A DNA stretch of 64,000 nt from Rhizobium favelukesii. Lineage in GTDB: Bacteria; Pseudomonadota; Alphaproteobacteria; Rhizobiales; Rhizobiaceae. Where the stretch lies: the NCBI RefSeq assembly GCF_000577275.2, contig NZ_HG916852.1, forward strand, positions 3,625,001 through 3,689,000, read 5' to 3'. This document shows positions 54,223-63,808 of the stretch, one piece after another (position 1 is the stretch's first letter; each line of letters starts with the position of its first letter). The translations under genes were made by a program, and so were the position numbers. The notes beneath the pieces are model-generated. The model saw only the letters and a program-made list of their open reading frames with translations. It was not told the DNA's origin and did not search any database.

Positions 54223-55559
54223 AGATGAAACGCGAACGCAGCATCACCGGCCCGCTCATTCTTGCCCTGACGACCGTCATGGTCGTCTTCTGGCTTGCTG
54301 CGATCGGCCTCAGCTTTCGGGTGATGCAGCATGAATTCGATGAGATTTTCGACGGCGCCCAGCAGGAGACAACCGAGCGCCTGCTGGCTCTGATCCTCGA
54401 CGATCTGAACCAGAGTACGAAGATCGATCCGCACAGCATGGCCATGTTCGACGCTGCGGCCAGACGCGAGTATTTGACCTATCAGGTGCGCGACGCCAGC
54501 GGCAAGGTAGCGTTGCGCTCGAATGATGCCCCGGCCGAGCCCTTCGACGCGCCGCTTCGCATGGGGTTTCACGACACGCCGACGGCTCGAATCTATACCG
54601 AGATGACGGCCGACGGTTCTCTGTTCCTGCAAGTGGCCGATCGGTTCAAGAACCGGCGCGAGGCGGTGCGCGAAAGCACCGTGACACTGCTCATCCCTTT
54701 GGTGGCGCTCGTTCCCGCCAGCATTTTCGCGATCTGGTTCATCGTCGGGCGCGCGCTGCGACCGATCGAGACGCTTCGGCGAGATATCGGGACGAAGGAC
54801 AGTGGCAACTTGGCCGAGGTCGACGGCCAGAAGCTGCCGGTCGAACTACGGCCAATTGCGCGATCGGTCAACCTGCTCCTCGGGCGCCTGCGCGCTGCCC
54901 TCGAAGCGGAGCGCGAATTCACCGCCAACAGCGCGCACGAACTGAGAACGCCGATCGCCGGCGCGCTTGCACAGGCTCAGCGCCTCATCGAGGAACTGCC
55001 GCCCGGTGCAACGCAGGATCGCGTCCAACAGGTCGAGGCTTCGCTGGTCAATCTCGGCCGTTTGGCAGAGAAGCTTTTGCAGTTGTCACGCGCGGAAGCC
55101 GGCATCGGTGGGAGCTCAACCACGGTCGACCTGCGCCCGGTCCTGGACATGGTCGTCACCGACTTCCAGCGCGACAGCCGCACGAATCGTAGGCTTCGAT
55201 ATTCCGCGGCGCCGGACGCAAAGCTCGTCCGCAACGCGGACATGGACGCTTTCGGCATCGTCACGCGAAACCTGATCGAGAATGCCTTGCTGCACGGCGA
55301 TCCGGATCTGCCGGTCAATGTCAGCCTTGAAAGCGGCGGCATCATCCGCGTCATCAACGGCGGACCGCTGGTTCGCGAGGCCGACATGGCGAGTCTGAAA
55401 AAGCGCTTCAGTCGCGGCAAGACGACAGCGTCCGGTTCCGGGCTCGGACTGGCTATCGCCGACCGTATCGTCTCCCAGATGGGCGGCACGCTGGAGTTGT
55501 TGTCGCCGGCGACCGGCGCAAAAACCGGGTTCGAAGCGAAGATGACGCTTCCAGCCTAG
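54219..55559 (+). CDS. Sensor histidine kinase
   Basis: 446-residue inner-membrane sensor. Two membrane segments (about residues 12-33 and 155-178) bound a periplasmic domain of roughly 120 residues. A HAMP region follows (GRALRPIETLRRDIG). The H-box FTANSAHELRTPIAG has phosphoacceptor His240; the N-box is RNLIENALLHG and the G-box GSGLGLAIADRIV. It forms a pair with the response regulator. The layout matches QseC/TctE-type kinases; the signal is unknown. Confidence 0.93.
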   Translation: MKMKRERSITGPLILALTTVMVVFWLAAIGLSFRVMQHEFDEIFDGAQQETTERLLALILDDLNQSTKIDPHSMAMFDAAARREYLTYQVRDASGKVALRSNDAPAEPFDAPLRMGFHDTPTARIYTEMTADGSLFLQVADRFKNRREAVRESTVTLLIPLVALVPASIFAIWFIVGRALRPIETLRRDIGTKDSGNLAEVDGQKLPVELRPIARSVNLLLGRLRAALEAEREFTANSAHELRTPIAGALAQAQRLIEELPPGATQDRVQQVEASLVNLGRLAEKLLQLSRAEAGIGGSSTTVDLRPVLDMVVTDFQRDSRTNRRLRYSAAPDAKLVRNADMDAFGIVTRNLIENALLHGDPDLPVNVSLESGGIIRVINGGPLVREADMASLKKRFSRGKTTASGSGLGLAIADRIVSQMGGTLELLSPATGAKTGFEAKMTLPA

Positions 55560-55633
55560 CCCGGATTTTGGCTTGCAAAACCGGCGGAAGGGTGCGAGCA
55601 GACGCAGAAGCCATCCAAACCAGCAGAACCCGA

Positions 55634-56557
55634 ATGATCATCTCTTTCGACATCGGCGGCTCCGCCATCAAGGGCGGCGTGGCACACTCCGAAGCCGACA
55701 TCAGGCCACTCGGCCGTCGTCCGACCCCCAAGGACGATTTTGCTGCTTTCGTCGACACGCTGCGCGCCATCATAGCAGAAACCGGCGAGCAGCCGAGGCG
55801 CCTGGCCTTCTCGATCGCCGGCGTGGTCGATCCTGACACGCAGCGGCTCACCTGCGCCAACATCCCCTGCATCCACGGCCGCAATCTCGCCGCCGACCTG
55901 GAAGCCGAACTCGGATTGCCGGTATTGATCGCAAATGACGCCGACTGCTTCGCCATGGCGGAAGCCGATCTCGGTGCCGGACGCGGCCATCGTATCGTTT
56001 TGGGTGCCATTCTTGGAACGGGCGTCGGTGGCGGTGTCGTTGCGGATGGCCGCCTGATCAATGCCGCTGGCGGTTTTGCCGGCGAATGGGGCCACGGCCC
56101 GGCGCTCGCATCACAGGCAGGCAATCCGCCAGTTGCGATTCCGGCCTATCCCTGCGGCTGCGGCCAGAAGGGTTGCGTCGATACGGTTGGCGGCGCGCGT
56201 GGTCTCGAACGCCTGCACAAGACGCTGCATGAAATTGACCTCTCCAGCCAGGAGATCATCGATGATTGGCTGAAGGGCGAGGCCAAGTCGGCGCGCACCA
56301 TCGACGTCTTCGTCGATCTCGTCGCCTCACCGCTCGCGCTGACGATCAACATCACGGGCGCGACCATCGTCCCCGTCGGCGGCGGGCTTTCCAACGTCGA
56401 ACCGCTGCTTGCAGAGCTCGACAAGGCCGTTCGGCAGCGCATCCTGCGCAAATTCGATCGCCCGCTGGTGGTGCGCAGCGAATGCCGCGTCGAGCCCGGC
56501 CTGATCGGCGCCGCTCTGCTCGGCCTCAAAGCGGAAGCCGATTTCGTGGCTAGCTGA
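55634..56557 (+). CDS. ROK-family sugar kinase
   Basis: 307 residues. The ATP-binding motif is ISFDIGGSAIKGGV, and the catalytic Asp lies in LIANDADCFAMAEAD. The ROK zinc signature GHGPAL plus CGCGQKGCVDTVGG is complete. No DNA-binding domain, so it is a kinase, not a repressor; glucose, N-acetylglucosamine or N-acetylmannosamine are possible substrates. It follows the histidine kinase by 74 bp and its last 8 bp overlap the convergent LysR gene. Confidence 0.88.
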   Translation: MIISFDIGGSAIKGGVAHSEADIRPLGRRPTPKDDFAAFVDTLRAIIAETGEQPRRLAFSIAGVVDPDTQRLTCANIPCIHGRNLAADLEAELGLPVLIANDADCFAMAEADLGAGRGHRIVLGAILGTGVGGGVVADGRLINAAGGFAGEWGHGPALASQAGNPPVAIPAYPCGCGQKGCVDTVGGARGLERLHKTLHEIDLSSQEIIDDWLKGEAKSARTIDVFVDLVASPLALTINITGATIVPVGGGLSNVEPLLAELDKAVRQRILRKFDRPLVVRSECRVEPGLIGAALLGLKAEADFVAS

Positions 56558-57425
56558 AAAGGTGCCGCGCCATGTAGTCGACGAAGACCTGTATCTTCGG
56601 GGCCGGGTAGCGATTGGCAGGCCATAGGATGCGAAAAGCGCCGACGTCTGCCAGCTCATCTTCCATCACGGATATGAGCCGACCCGAACGGAGTTGTTCG
56701 CGCACGGTAAAGAGCGGCAGGCAAGCAAGCCCGATCCCGCGCTCGGCCATATAGATCAACGGCTCCAAGGTGCTCGCGATCGAGGACACGGGCAGATCCA
56801 ACGGGCCATCGGTCCGGAACGGCCATCGCTCCAGTTTGCCGCTCGAGGGGTACTTGTGATGCAGGCAAAAGTGACGTCGCAAGTCCTGCGATGTCGTCGG
56901 CACGCCCATACGGGCGAGGTATTCGCTCGAGCCCACGATGCGGTGAGAGAACTTGCCGAGCGTGCGCGTCATCAGGCGTGAATCGCTGATCTCGCCGGTT
57001 CTAACGACGGCATCGAACCCCTCTTCGATCACATCGACAAGGCGATCGGTAAAATCCAGGTCCAGCTCGATCTCGGGATAGGATTGCATGAAGGCGGTAA
57101 TCGTCGGCATGAACAACATGCCTGCCAATGGCAGACTGACACGAAGCTTTCCACGCGGCGCCGCCTTCGTCCTCGCCAGCTCGAGCTCTGCGGCTTCGAT
57201 CTCGCCGGCGATCCGCCGACAGCGCTCAAGGAACATCGCCCCTTCGGGCGTCAGCGTGATACTGCGCGTGCTGCGATGAAAGAGCCGCACTCCCAACCGA
57301 TCCTCAAGCCGCGCAATTGTTTTCCCGACAGCCGAGGATGAAATACCGAATTGCTGCCCTGTCCTGGCGAAACTGCGGAATTCGGCCGCCTGTATGAATA
57401 TTCCGAGCGCGCCAAAATTATCCAA
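56550..57425 (-). CDS. LysR-family transcriptional regulator
   Basis: 291 residues from the TTG at 57425, which sits 3 nt after GGGAGGGG; a longer frame to 57479 lacks such a site. The winged helix-turn-helix is LGIFIQAAEFRSFARTGQQF, then GISSSAVGKTIARLEDRLGV. The substrate-binding domain begins near residue 90. It is divergent from the monooxygenase gene, with a CGGAC-N6-GTCCG site between, the common arrangement for a LysR activator and its target. Confidence 0.9.
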   Translation of the reverse strand: MDNFGALGIFIQAAEFRSFARTGQQFGISSSAVGKTIARLEDRLGVRLFHRSTRSITLTPEGAMFLERCRRIAGEIEAAELELARTKAAPRGKLRVSLPLAGMLFMPTITAFMQSYPEIELDLDFTDRLVDVIEEGFDAVVRTGEISDSRLMTRTLGKFSHRIVGSSEYLARMGVPTTSQDLRRHFCLHHKYPSSGKLERWPFRTDGPLDLPVSSIASTLEPLIYMAERGIGLACLPLFTVREQLRSGRLISVMEDELADVGAFRILWPANRYPAPKIQVFVDYMARHLFS

Positions 57426-57440
57426 GTACCCCTCCCATTG

Positions 57441-57456
57441 CGGACAAAATAGTCCG
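57441..57456. promoter_or_regulatory. Inverted repeat in the LysR / monooxygenase control region
   Basis: CGGAC-AAAATA-GTCCG, a 16-bp inverted repeat with perfect 5-bp arms, lies 15 bp upstream of the LysR start. It may be an autoregulatory site. The region also holds a candidate half-site TCCGTACTAGGGA farther on. Confidence 0.5.
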
Positions 57457-57552
57457 ATCTTTTCGGAACATCGTCCCATTTTTCCGTACTAGGGACAAGG
57501 CTACCACTCTCCCGTTGGCCGAAAACTCGGCCTTGCAACCACGGAGACCCGC

Positions 57553-57912
57553 ATGCCCAAAGAATACGCCGCCGGCTTCAACATCGCGCCCGCCCCCACG
57601 ACCTTCATCGTCAACGTCATTCACGCCCATCCGGGAAAACAGGACGAGGCTTTCCGCATCATCCAGGACGTCGTTCACTATGTCGCGGAGCGCAAGGAAG
57701 GCTTCCTCTGGAGCAACCTTTCAAAAAGCACGGACGGCACGACCGTCGTCAACATCGAAGCGATCCAGGACGAAGGCAATGTCGGCGAGTTTTTCGCCGA
57801 TCCGGCTTTTCTTGAGAAGTTCCGCATGCTCGACAGCGTCTCGACGAGCGAATTCCACACCTACACCGTGGATGATCTCGTGCTGCCAAAGCGCGCGAAC
57901 GCGGAAGGCTGA
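57553..57912 (+). CDS. ABM-domain (antibiotic biosynthesis monooxygenase-like) protein
   Basis: 119 residues. The dimeric ferredoxin-like ABM fold is visible (FIVNVIHAHPGKQDEAFRII, GFLWSNLSKSTDGTTVVNIE). Related proteins degrade quinones, haem or signalling lipids, or are co-factor-free monooxygenases. It is divergent from the LysR gene, its probable activator, and followed by a terminator. Substrate cannot be deduced. Confidence 0.85.
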   Translation: MPKEYAAGFNIAPAPTTFIVNVIHAHPGKQDEAFRIIQDVVHYVAERKEGFLWSNLSKSTDGTTVVNIEAIQDEGNVGEFFADPAFLEKFRMLDSVSTSEFHTYTVDDLVLPKRANAEG

Positions 57913-57926
57913 GCTCTCAAAGCAGA

Positions 57927-57950
57927 AAGGCGCGGCTTTCACCGCGCCTT
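57927..57950. terminator. Bidirectional terminator, monooxygenase / RND pump
   Basis: AAGGCGCGG (57927-57935) pairs with CCGCGCCTT (57942-57950) around CTTTCA, with TTT on the plus strand and TTTC on the minus strand. It lies between two convergent genes 44 bp apart. Confidence 0.8.
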
Positions 57951-57956
57951 TTGACT

Positions 57957-60900
57957 TCACTCGGCAGCGACAGCCGGGGGATGGCGATCATCCACCGCGT
58001 CGTCATTGGCGTTCGACCGATCGCTTTCGGCGCCAGCCGCCTTCGGCTCCTTGCCGAAGAACAGCGCGTACGCAGCCGGCAGCACCAGGATCGTCAGCAC
58101 CGTCGCGACCAGAATGCCGCCCATCATGGCGTAAGCCAGCGGCCCCCAGAAGACACCACGCGAGATCGGGATCAGCGCCAGGACAGCCGTCAGCGCCGTC
58201 AGCATGATCGGGCGGAAGCGCCGGACTGCTGCACCGACGATTGCTTCCTGCCGATGCATCCCCGCCTTGATGTCCTGGTCGATCTGGTCGACGAGGATGA
58301 TCGAGTTGCGGATGATGATGCCGAGCAGTGCGATCACTCCGAGGATGGCGACGAAGCCGAAGGGTGCGCCTGATATCAGCAAGGCCGCAGCCGCACCAAT
58401 GATCCCAAGCGGGCCGGTCGCCAGCACGAGCATCGCCTTGCCGAAGTGCTGCAACTGCGCCATCAGCAAGAGCACGATGACCACGAGCATGATCGGCGCC
58501 TTGGCCGCGATCGACGCCTGGCTTTCGGCGGAGTCTTCTGCACCGCCCTGGATCTCGATGTTGTAGCCGGCCGGCAGACTGTCGCGCAGGGACTGCATGT
58601 CGGCATACATCTTCATGACGACGTCATTGGACTGCACGCCATCGGGCAGCGTTGCGCGCACGGTGATCGTTGGCAGACGGTCACGCCGCCACTCGATCCC
58701 CTGCTCCAAGACAGGCACGACCTTGGCAACCTGCGACACTGGGACGAACCCGCCGAAATCCGTCGGTACATAAACCGAGTTGACGGCAGACAGCAGGGCG
58801 CGGTTCGCTTCCGGCTCCCGGGCGACGATCGACACCGTCTCCTCGCCATCGCGGAAGTCGTCGAGCGGTGCACCGGACACGGCCGTCTGGAGCATCTGGC
58901 GAACGCGCTGCGAGGAGACGCCGAGAGCGCGGGCACGATCCTGATCGATCACCAGCTTCATTGCCGCTACCGGCTCCAGCCAGTCGTCGTGGATCGCGCC
59001 AAGCAGCGGATTGGCCTGGAACTTTGCCTTCACCTCGTCCGCGATCTTGCGCACGTCCTGGCGATCAGGCCCCATGATGCGCATCTGCACCGGCCAACCC
59101 GTCGGCGGGCCGAGGAACAGACGATCCACCTTGCCGCGGATATCAGGGAAGTCTTGCGCCAGGATGGTCCGCAGTTTCACGATCAGCCGTTCGCGCGCCG
59201 GCTCGTCGTTTGCCATAACCAGAAGCTGCGCGAAGTTCGGATTGCGAAGCTGCTGATCGAGCGGCAGGAAGAAGCGCGGGGCGCCCTCGCCGATATACGT
59301 GGCGACGAATTTCTTGTCCTTGTCGTCCATGATCTTGGCTTCGAGCGCCTTTGCCTGCGTCTCGACTTCCTTGATGCTGGTGCCTTCGGGCAGCCAGAGG
59401 TCGACGAGGATTTCCGGGCGCGACGACTGCGGGAAGAAGTTTTGCGGGATGAACTGGAATGCCCACAGGCTGGTGACGAAGGTCACGAGTGTCATCGCGA
59501 TGACGATGATGCGATGGCGCACGGCCCAGCTCACCGTCGCTCTGAGGCGGTGGTAGAAGCGCGTATCGAAGGCATCGTGATGCTCGCCCGCATGATGGCG
59601 CTGTTTCAGGATCATGTAGCCGAGCCAGGGCGTGAAATAGACCGCGACGAACCATGAGACGACAAGCGCGATGCCGACGACATAGAAGAGCGTGCGAACA
59701 TATTCGCCGGCTGTCGATGCAGCAAAGCCGACGGGAATAAAGCCAGCGGTGGTGATCAGCGTGCCGGTCAGCATCGGGAAGGCGGTCGAGGAATAGGCGA
59801 AGCTCGCCGCCTCGATCTTCACAAGACCTTCCTCGAGTTTTCGCTCCATCAACTCGACGACGATCATGGCGTCATCCACGAGCAGGCCGAGCGCGATAAT
59901 CAGGGCGCCGAGCGAGATGCGCTGCAGGTCGATCCCGAGCTCGTACATGATGGCGAAGGTCGCGGCCAGCACAAGCGGGATAGCGATCGCGATAACGAGA
60001 CCTGAGCGCCAGCCAATGGACAGGAAGGACACGATGAGCACGATGATCAGCGCTTCGCCGAGCGCATGCATGAACTCGCTGATGGCATCGGTGACGACGT
60101 CGGGCTGGTTGGAAATCTGGTCGACTGCCACGCCGTAGGGCAGCGATTCCTCGAAGCGCTGATAGGTCGCTTCGACATCCTTGCCGACATCGGTCACCTT
60201 GAAGCCCTTGGCCATCACGACACCGACCTGGACACTCTCGTGACCATTGAAGCGATACTTGCGCTGATAGGGATCTTCGAGGCCGGAATAGACGGTGGCG
60301 ATATCGCCGAGGCGCGTGACCTGGTTGCCGGCCTTTAGCCGCAGCTCGCGGATGTCCTCCGCCTTCGTGACATCACCTTCGACGGAGATGCGCACCGAAC
60401 GCGTGCCGGTATCGACCGATCCAGCCGGATCGACGCTGTTCTGCCCCTTGATTGCATTCTGCAGGTCGAGCACGGTCAGGCCGCGTTCAGCCAGCGCCTT
60501 CGAGGAAACGTCGATGTAGATCTTCTCGGGTTGGTCGCCGATGATCACCGCCTTCTCGACGCCGGGCGTCGTCAGCAGCATGTCGCGCGCCTGGATGGCG
60601 AACTTCTTCAACTCGGGATAGCTGTATCCATCGCCGCTGATCGAATGCAGCGTGATGTAAGTATCGCCGAACTCGTCGTTGAAATAGGGCCCGAGCAGCC
60701 CTTCCGGCAGCTCATTGGAGATGTCGCCGACCTTCTTGCGCACTTGGTAGAAGGCGTCGGCCACCTGCGCACTGTTGGTATCGCCTTTGACCTGCAGGGT
60801 GATGATGGCGCTGCCAGCCCGCGTATAGGATTTAACCCAGTCGAGATGCGGCGTTTCCTGCAGCTTGCGCTCGATCTTGTTGACGACCTGGTCTTCCATT

Positions 60901-61103
60901 TCCTGGATGGAGGCGCCCGGCCATATGGCCTGCACGACCATAACGCGGAAAGTGAAATCCGGATCTTCCTTCTGACCCATGCGCATCAAGCCGAGGACGC
61001 CGGTGATGAGGATCAGCCCAAACAGGAAGCGCGCAATGCTCGGGTGGCCGATGGCCCAGCGCGACAGGTTGAAGGGACGCTTCTGGGCGGTGGAGTTGTC
61101 CAT
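57957..61103 (-). CDS. RND-family efflux pump, inner-membrane subunit
   Basis: 1048-residue resistance-nodulation-division transporter, the usual length, with two large periplasmic loops and about 12 helices. The proton relay pair is seen in ALGLLVDDAMIVVELMERK; ALGVSSQRVRQMLQTA and SIVAREPEANRA belong to the docking and porter domains. QEDPDFTFRVMVV-type residues near the N-terminus resemble the AcrB/MexF branch for drugs rather than the CusA metal branch. It follows the adaptor gene by 25 bp. No outer-membrane channel gene is present, so a shared TolC is likely. Confidence 0.93.
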   Translation of the reverse strand: MDNSTAQKRPFNLSRWAIGHPSIARFLFGLILITGVLGLMRMGQKEDPDFTFRVMVVQAIWPGASIQEMEDQVVNKIERKLQETPHLDWVKSYTRAGSAIITLQVKGDTNSAQVADAFYQVRKKVGDISNELPEGLLGPYFNDEFGDTYITLHSISGDGYSYPELKKFAIQARDMLLTTPGVEKAVIIGDQPEKIYIDVSSKALAERGLTVLDLQNAIKGQNSVDPAGSVDTGTRSVRISVEGDVTKAEDIRELRLKAGNQVTRLGDIATVYSGLEDPYQRKYRFNGHESVQVGVVMAKGFKVTDVGKDVEATYQRFEESLPYGVAVDQISNQPDVVTDAISEFMHALGEALIIVLIVSFLSIGWRSGLVIAIAIPLVLAATFAIMYELGIDLQRISLGALIIALGLLVDDAMIVVELMERKLEEGLVKIEAASFAYSSTAFPMLTGTLITTAGFIPVGFAASTAGEYVRTLFYVVGIALVVSWFVAVYFTPWLGYMILKQRHHAGEHHDAFDTRFYHRLRATVSWAVRHRIIVIAMTLVTFVTSLWAFQFIPQNFFPQSSRPEILVDLWLPEGTSIKEVETQAKALEAKIMDDKDKKFVATYIGEGAPRFFLPLDQQLRNPNFAQLLVMANDEPARERLIVKLRTILAQDFPDIRGKVDRLFLGPPTGWPVQMRIMGPDRQDVRKIADEVKAKFQANPLLGAIHDDWLEPVAAMKLVIDQDRARALGVSSQRVRQMLQTAVSGAPLDDFRDGEETVSIVAREPEANRALLSAVNSVYVPTDFGGFVPVSQVAKVVPVLEQGIEWRRDRLPTITVRATLPDGVQSNDVVMKMYADMQSLRDSLPAGYNIEIQGGAEDSAESQASIAAKAPIMLVVIVLLLMAQLQHFGKAMLVLATGPLGIIGAAAALLISGAPFGFVAILGVIALLGIIIRNSIILVDQIDQDIKAGMHRQEAIVGAAVRRFRPIMLTALTAVLALIPISRGVFWGPLAYAMMGGILVATVLTILVLPAAYALFFGKEPKAAGAESDRSNANDDAVDDRHPPAVAAE

Positions 61104-61128
61104 GATCGTATCCTCTCCTGGCCGGGCT

Positions 61129-62265
61129 CTAGCGAATGATGTCGCCGGTTTCGGCTTGCGCCGACTGCTGTTCCGGCAGCTTGATCTTGAGGTTTTCGGT
61201 CATGAACTGCGTGCCGGCCGAGACGACGAGATCGCCAGTTTTCAGGCCGTCGGCGACATGGACGCCGCCGCCGGTGAAGTCCGCGACCTTGATTTCACGG
61301 GCATGGACGGTTGACGCATTGCGATCGACGACCCAGACAATCTTTTTGCCGTTCCTCTCGGCAAGTGCACTCAGCGGAATGGCGACGTTGGTCTCGGCAT
61401 TGCCAATGGCGGCCTCGATCGTCGCCGTCATGCCGAGCAGCACGCGATCGTCGGTCGGAAGGCTGACGCGAACCGAGAACGTCCGCGACTGCGCATCGGC
61501 ACTGCCGGAAACCTCACGCACCTTGCCGTCGAGCACCAGCTTGTTGTCTGACCAGAAGCTGGCCTTGACCGTCTTGCCGGGCTTGAACTGCGCAATGTCG
61601 TTTTCCGGCACGGCGATCTGCACTTCCTTTTCGCCGTCGAGCGCGACGGTGACGACAGGCGTGCCTGCCGCGACAACAGCGCCAGTGTCGGCGCTGATCG
61701 ACGTTACGATACCATTCCGGTCAGCCTTGAGCTTTGTATAGGTGACCTGGTTCTTGGCCTGATCGAGTGACGACGCTGCGGCATCCCGTGTCGAAACCGC
61801 TTGATCGTAGCTGAGCGCGGCCTGCTCCATCTGTGACTTTGCCGTGACGCTCTTGTCATAGAGCTGTTGGGCGCGCTTGTTGGCAAGGTCGGCGGTCGCC
61901 ACACCCTTTTCGGCAGCGGCAAGATTTGCCTCGGCGGTCTTAACCGCCAATTCGTAATCGGTCGGATCGATTTCAGCGAGCAGATCGCCTGGCTTGACGC
62001 GATCGCCGATGTTGACGCGACGGTCGATGATCTTGCCTGCGACGCGGAAGCCAAGGTTCATCTCGACGCGGGCCTTCACCGCACCGGAATAATCCAGCGC
62101 ACGCGTATCGCCAGCCGCGGCAATTTCCACCACCTTGACCGGCCGGATGATCTCTTCACTCTCGGCCTTCTTCTCCTCGCTGCAGCCGGATACGGCGAGC
62201 GCAACGGCGCCAAGGAGCGCAAGACTGACAAAGGACGGCAACTGGACTGTCTTCAGCGAAATCAT
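61129..62265 (-). CDS. RND-pump membrane fusion lipoprotein
   Basis: 378 residues. A lipoprotein signal (SLALLGAVALAVSGC) predicts lipid attachment at Cys and periplasmic location. HlyD/AcrA-type domains follow: lipoyl half RVEMNLGFRVAGKIIDRRVN, a coiled hairpin of about 90 residues, and a beta-barrel (VQIAVPENDIAQFKPGKTVK). The ATG at 62265 follows AGGAG; a GTG at 62274 overlaps that site. It lies 52 bp after the TetR gene and 25 bp before the pump gene. Confidence 0.92.
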   Translation of the reverse strand: MISLKTVQLPSFVSLALLGAVALAVSGCSEEKKAESEEIIRPVKVVEIAAAGDTRALDYSGAVKARVEMNLGFRVAGKIIDRRVNIGDRVKPGDLLAEIDPTDYELAVKTAEANLAAAEKGVATADLANKRAQQLYDKSVTAKSQMEQAALSYDQAVSTRDAAASSLDQAKNQVTYTKLKADRNGIVTSISADTGAVVAAGTPVVTVALDGEKEVQIAVPENDIAQFKPGKTVKASFWSDNKLVLDGKVREVSGSADAQSRTFSVRVSLPTDDRVLLGMTATIEAAIGNAETNVAIPLSALAERNGKKIVWVVDRNASTVHAREIKVADFTGGGVHVADGLKTGDLVVSAGTQFMTENLKIKLPEQQSAQAETGDIIR

Positions 62266-62317
62266 CTTTCGCACTCCTGAAATCGGTTATCGGTTGATCT
62301 GCGGCCCTTGCCGCGCG

Positions 62318-62929
62318 TTATTTTTTCAGTGCCCTGATCGTGAATTCGACCAGTTCATCGACGGTGGCGCGGTTGGTCTTGGCGAGACATTGCGCCACCA
62401 TCTGCGGATGGCAGAGGCTGATGGTTGCAGCCCCGAAACAACGGGAGGCGACATCCGCGTCCTGCTCGGCAAACTCGCCAGCTGCGATCCCTTCACGGAT
62501 CACATCAGCCAGCAATTCATGAATGCTGTCGACGTGCTTCTCGATGACGTGCCAGTCGCGCTCGATGGCGACGATGACCATCTCATGCACCTTCTCCTGG
62601 TCGAGCATGGTCTCGACCGTCATCTGGTATTGACCCTGCACGAAGCGGCGCAGCCGATCCGAGGCGCTGATCGGCAAGTGGCAGGTGTCGCAGGCCATCT
62701 GATAGCTCAAGGCGAGCATGCGGCCGCAGATCGCCTGGTGGATCTCCACCTTCGAGGCAAAGAAACGGTAGACGTTGGCCGGCGACATGCCGAGATCGCG
62801 AGCGATATCGGCAACCGTCGTCTTTGAATATCCGTAATGACGGAAAAGCCGCTCGGCAGCGTCGAGAATGCGCGTCACATTCTCCTGACGTGCTAGTTCG
62901 ATCGTGTTCTCCGCAGCATCGTTGATCAA
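62318..62929 (-). CDS. TetR-family repressor of the RND pump
   Basis: 203 residues. The helix-turn-helix covers about residues 15-62 (VTRILDAAERLFRHYGYSKT and IARDLGMSPANVYRFFASKV). The C-terminal region resembles TetR_C_7-type ligand domains with a cysteine-histidine patch (MACDTCHLPIS). First gene of the operon tetR-adaptor-pump, unlike the divergent layout of the two emr modules. A 36-bp inverted repeat just upstream should be its operator, giving autoregulation of the whole operon. Confidence 0.9.
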   Translation of the reverse strand: MINDAAENTIELARQENVTRILDAAERLFRHYGYSKTTVADIARDLGMSPANVYRFFASKVEIHQAICGRMLALSYQMACDTCHLPISASDRLRRFVQGQYQMTVETMLDQEKVHEMVIVAIERDWHVIEKHVDSIHELLADVIREGIAAGEFAEQDADVASRCFGAATISLCHPQMVAQCLAKTNRATVDELVEFTIRALKK

Positions 62930-62945
62930 TTTTCACGCACCTTGC

Positions 62946-62981
62946 TTACGACTGACGATTTTTGAATTTCGTCAGTCGTAA
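62946..62981. promoter_or_regulatory. Probable TetR operator of the RND operon
   Basis: TTACGACTGACGA (62946-62958) is the exact inverse of TCGTCAGTCGTAA (62969-62981), 13-bp arms around a 10-bp spacer, 17 bp upstream of the tetR start. The sequence GACTGAC within each arm is itself a likely half-site. The rest of 62982-63247 has no gene I can support. Confidence 0.8.
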
Positions 62982-63247
62982 AATATCAATCGTAATATGT
63001 CAAGGTTTTCGTGCGTTGAGGATCCGAACGATCAAACGCCAATGCGATCCCACCACCGCCTAACTCCAGCGATGGCGTTTGGGTTGCCAGATTGTGCATT
63101 GGAATGCTCGACGCGGCAGGGCAGGCGATACCGCCCCGCCGCCCTAGGCCGCGGCGCAAGTGCTTTGAGATAAGGCGGGACTTGAGAAACCAGGCAGACG
63201 ACAAAGTGCCGACGCCTGTGCGCAACACTCCGTCTTATCCGTCGGGC

Positions 63248-63679
63248 TCAGGCGAGCTTGACGTCCAGCGAGATTGGAACCGCCGAGAGCGCCTTCGAGA
63301 CCGGGCACCCGGCCTTGGCCTTGTTGGCGAGTTCGACGAACGTCCTTTCGTCCGTATTGGGAACCGTGCCGGTCAGCGTAAGATGAATCGCGGTGATCGC
63401 GAAGCCGCCTTCCACGCTCTCGAGCGTCACCTTTGCCGTCGTCTCCATATCGGTCGCCTTGAGGCCTGCTTCCTCCAGAATGAGCGACAGGGCCATCGTG
63501 AAGCAGCCGGCATGGGCCGCTCCGATCAGTTCCTCCGGATTGGTGCCGGGAATACCTTCGAAGCGGCTCGAAAAACCGTAGGGATAGTGCTTGAGCGCGC
63601 TGCTTTGGGTGGAAATCTGTCCCTTGCCGTCCTTCAGTCCGCCGGACCACTGCGCTGAACCTGTACGATTGATCTGCAT
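63248..63679 (-). CDS. OsmC/Ohr-family peroxidase
   Basis: 143 residues. The two redox cysteines are Cys59 (AAHAGCFTMAL) and Cys125 (AKAGCPVSKAL), and Arg39 is in the family position. It closely resembles the OsmC branch (YPYGFSSRFEGIPGTNPEEL), which reduces organic hydroperoxides and is general-stress induced, rather than the Ohr branch. Its own promoter must lie in the 129 bp to the next gene. Together with the peroxidase at 16.7 kb it adds to oxidant defence. Confidence 0.92.
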   Translation of the reverse strand: MQINRTGSAQWSGGLKDGKGQISTQSSALKHYPYGFSSRFEGIPGTNPEELIGAAHAGCFTMALSLILEEAGLKATDMETTAKVTLESVEGGFAITAIHLTLTGTVPNTDERTFVELANKAKAGCPVSKALSAVPISLDVKLA

Positions 63680-63808
63680 GCCGTTCTCCTATTTGGATTA
63701 GAGGAAGCTGAAAGAAGCAATCCGCCTCTTTAGCGCGATATAATCCTCTATCGGCAGAAGGCGACAACGCCGTGAAATTTCTTCCGGGCAGCGACAGGCA
63801 AGAGGCGA

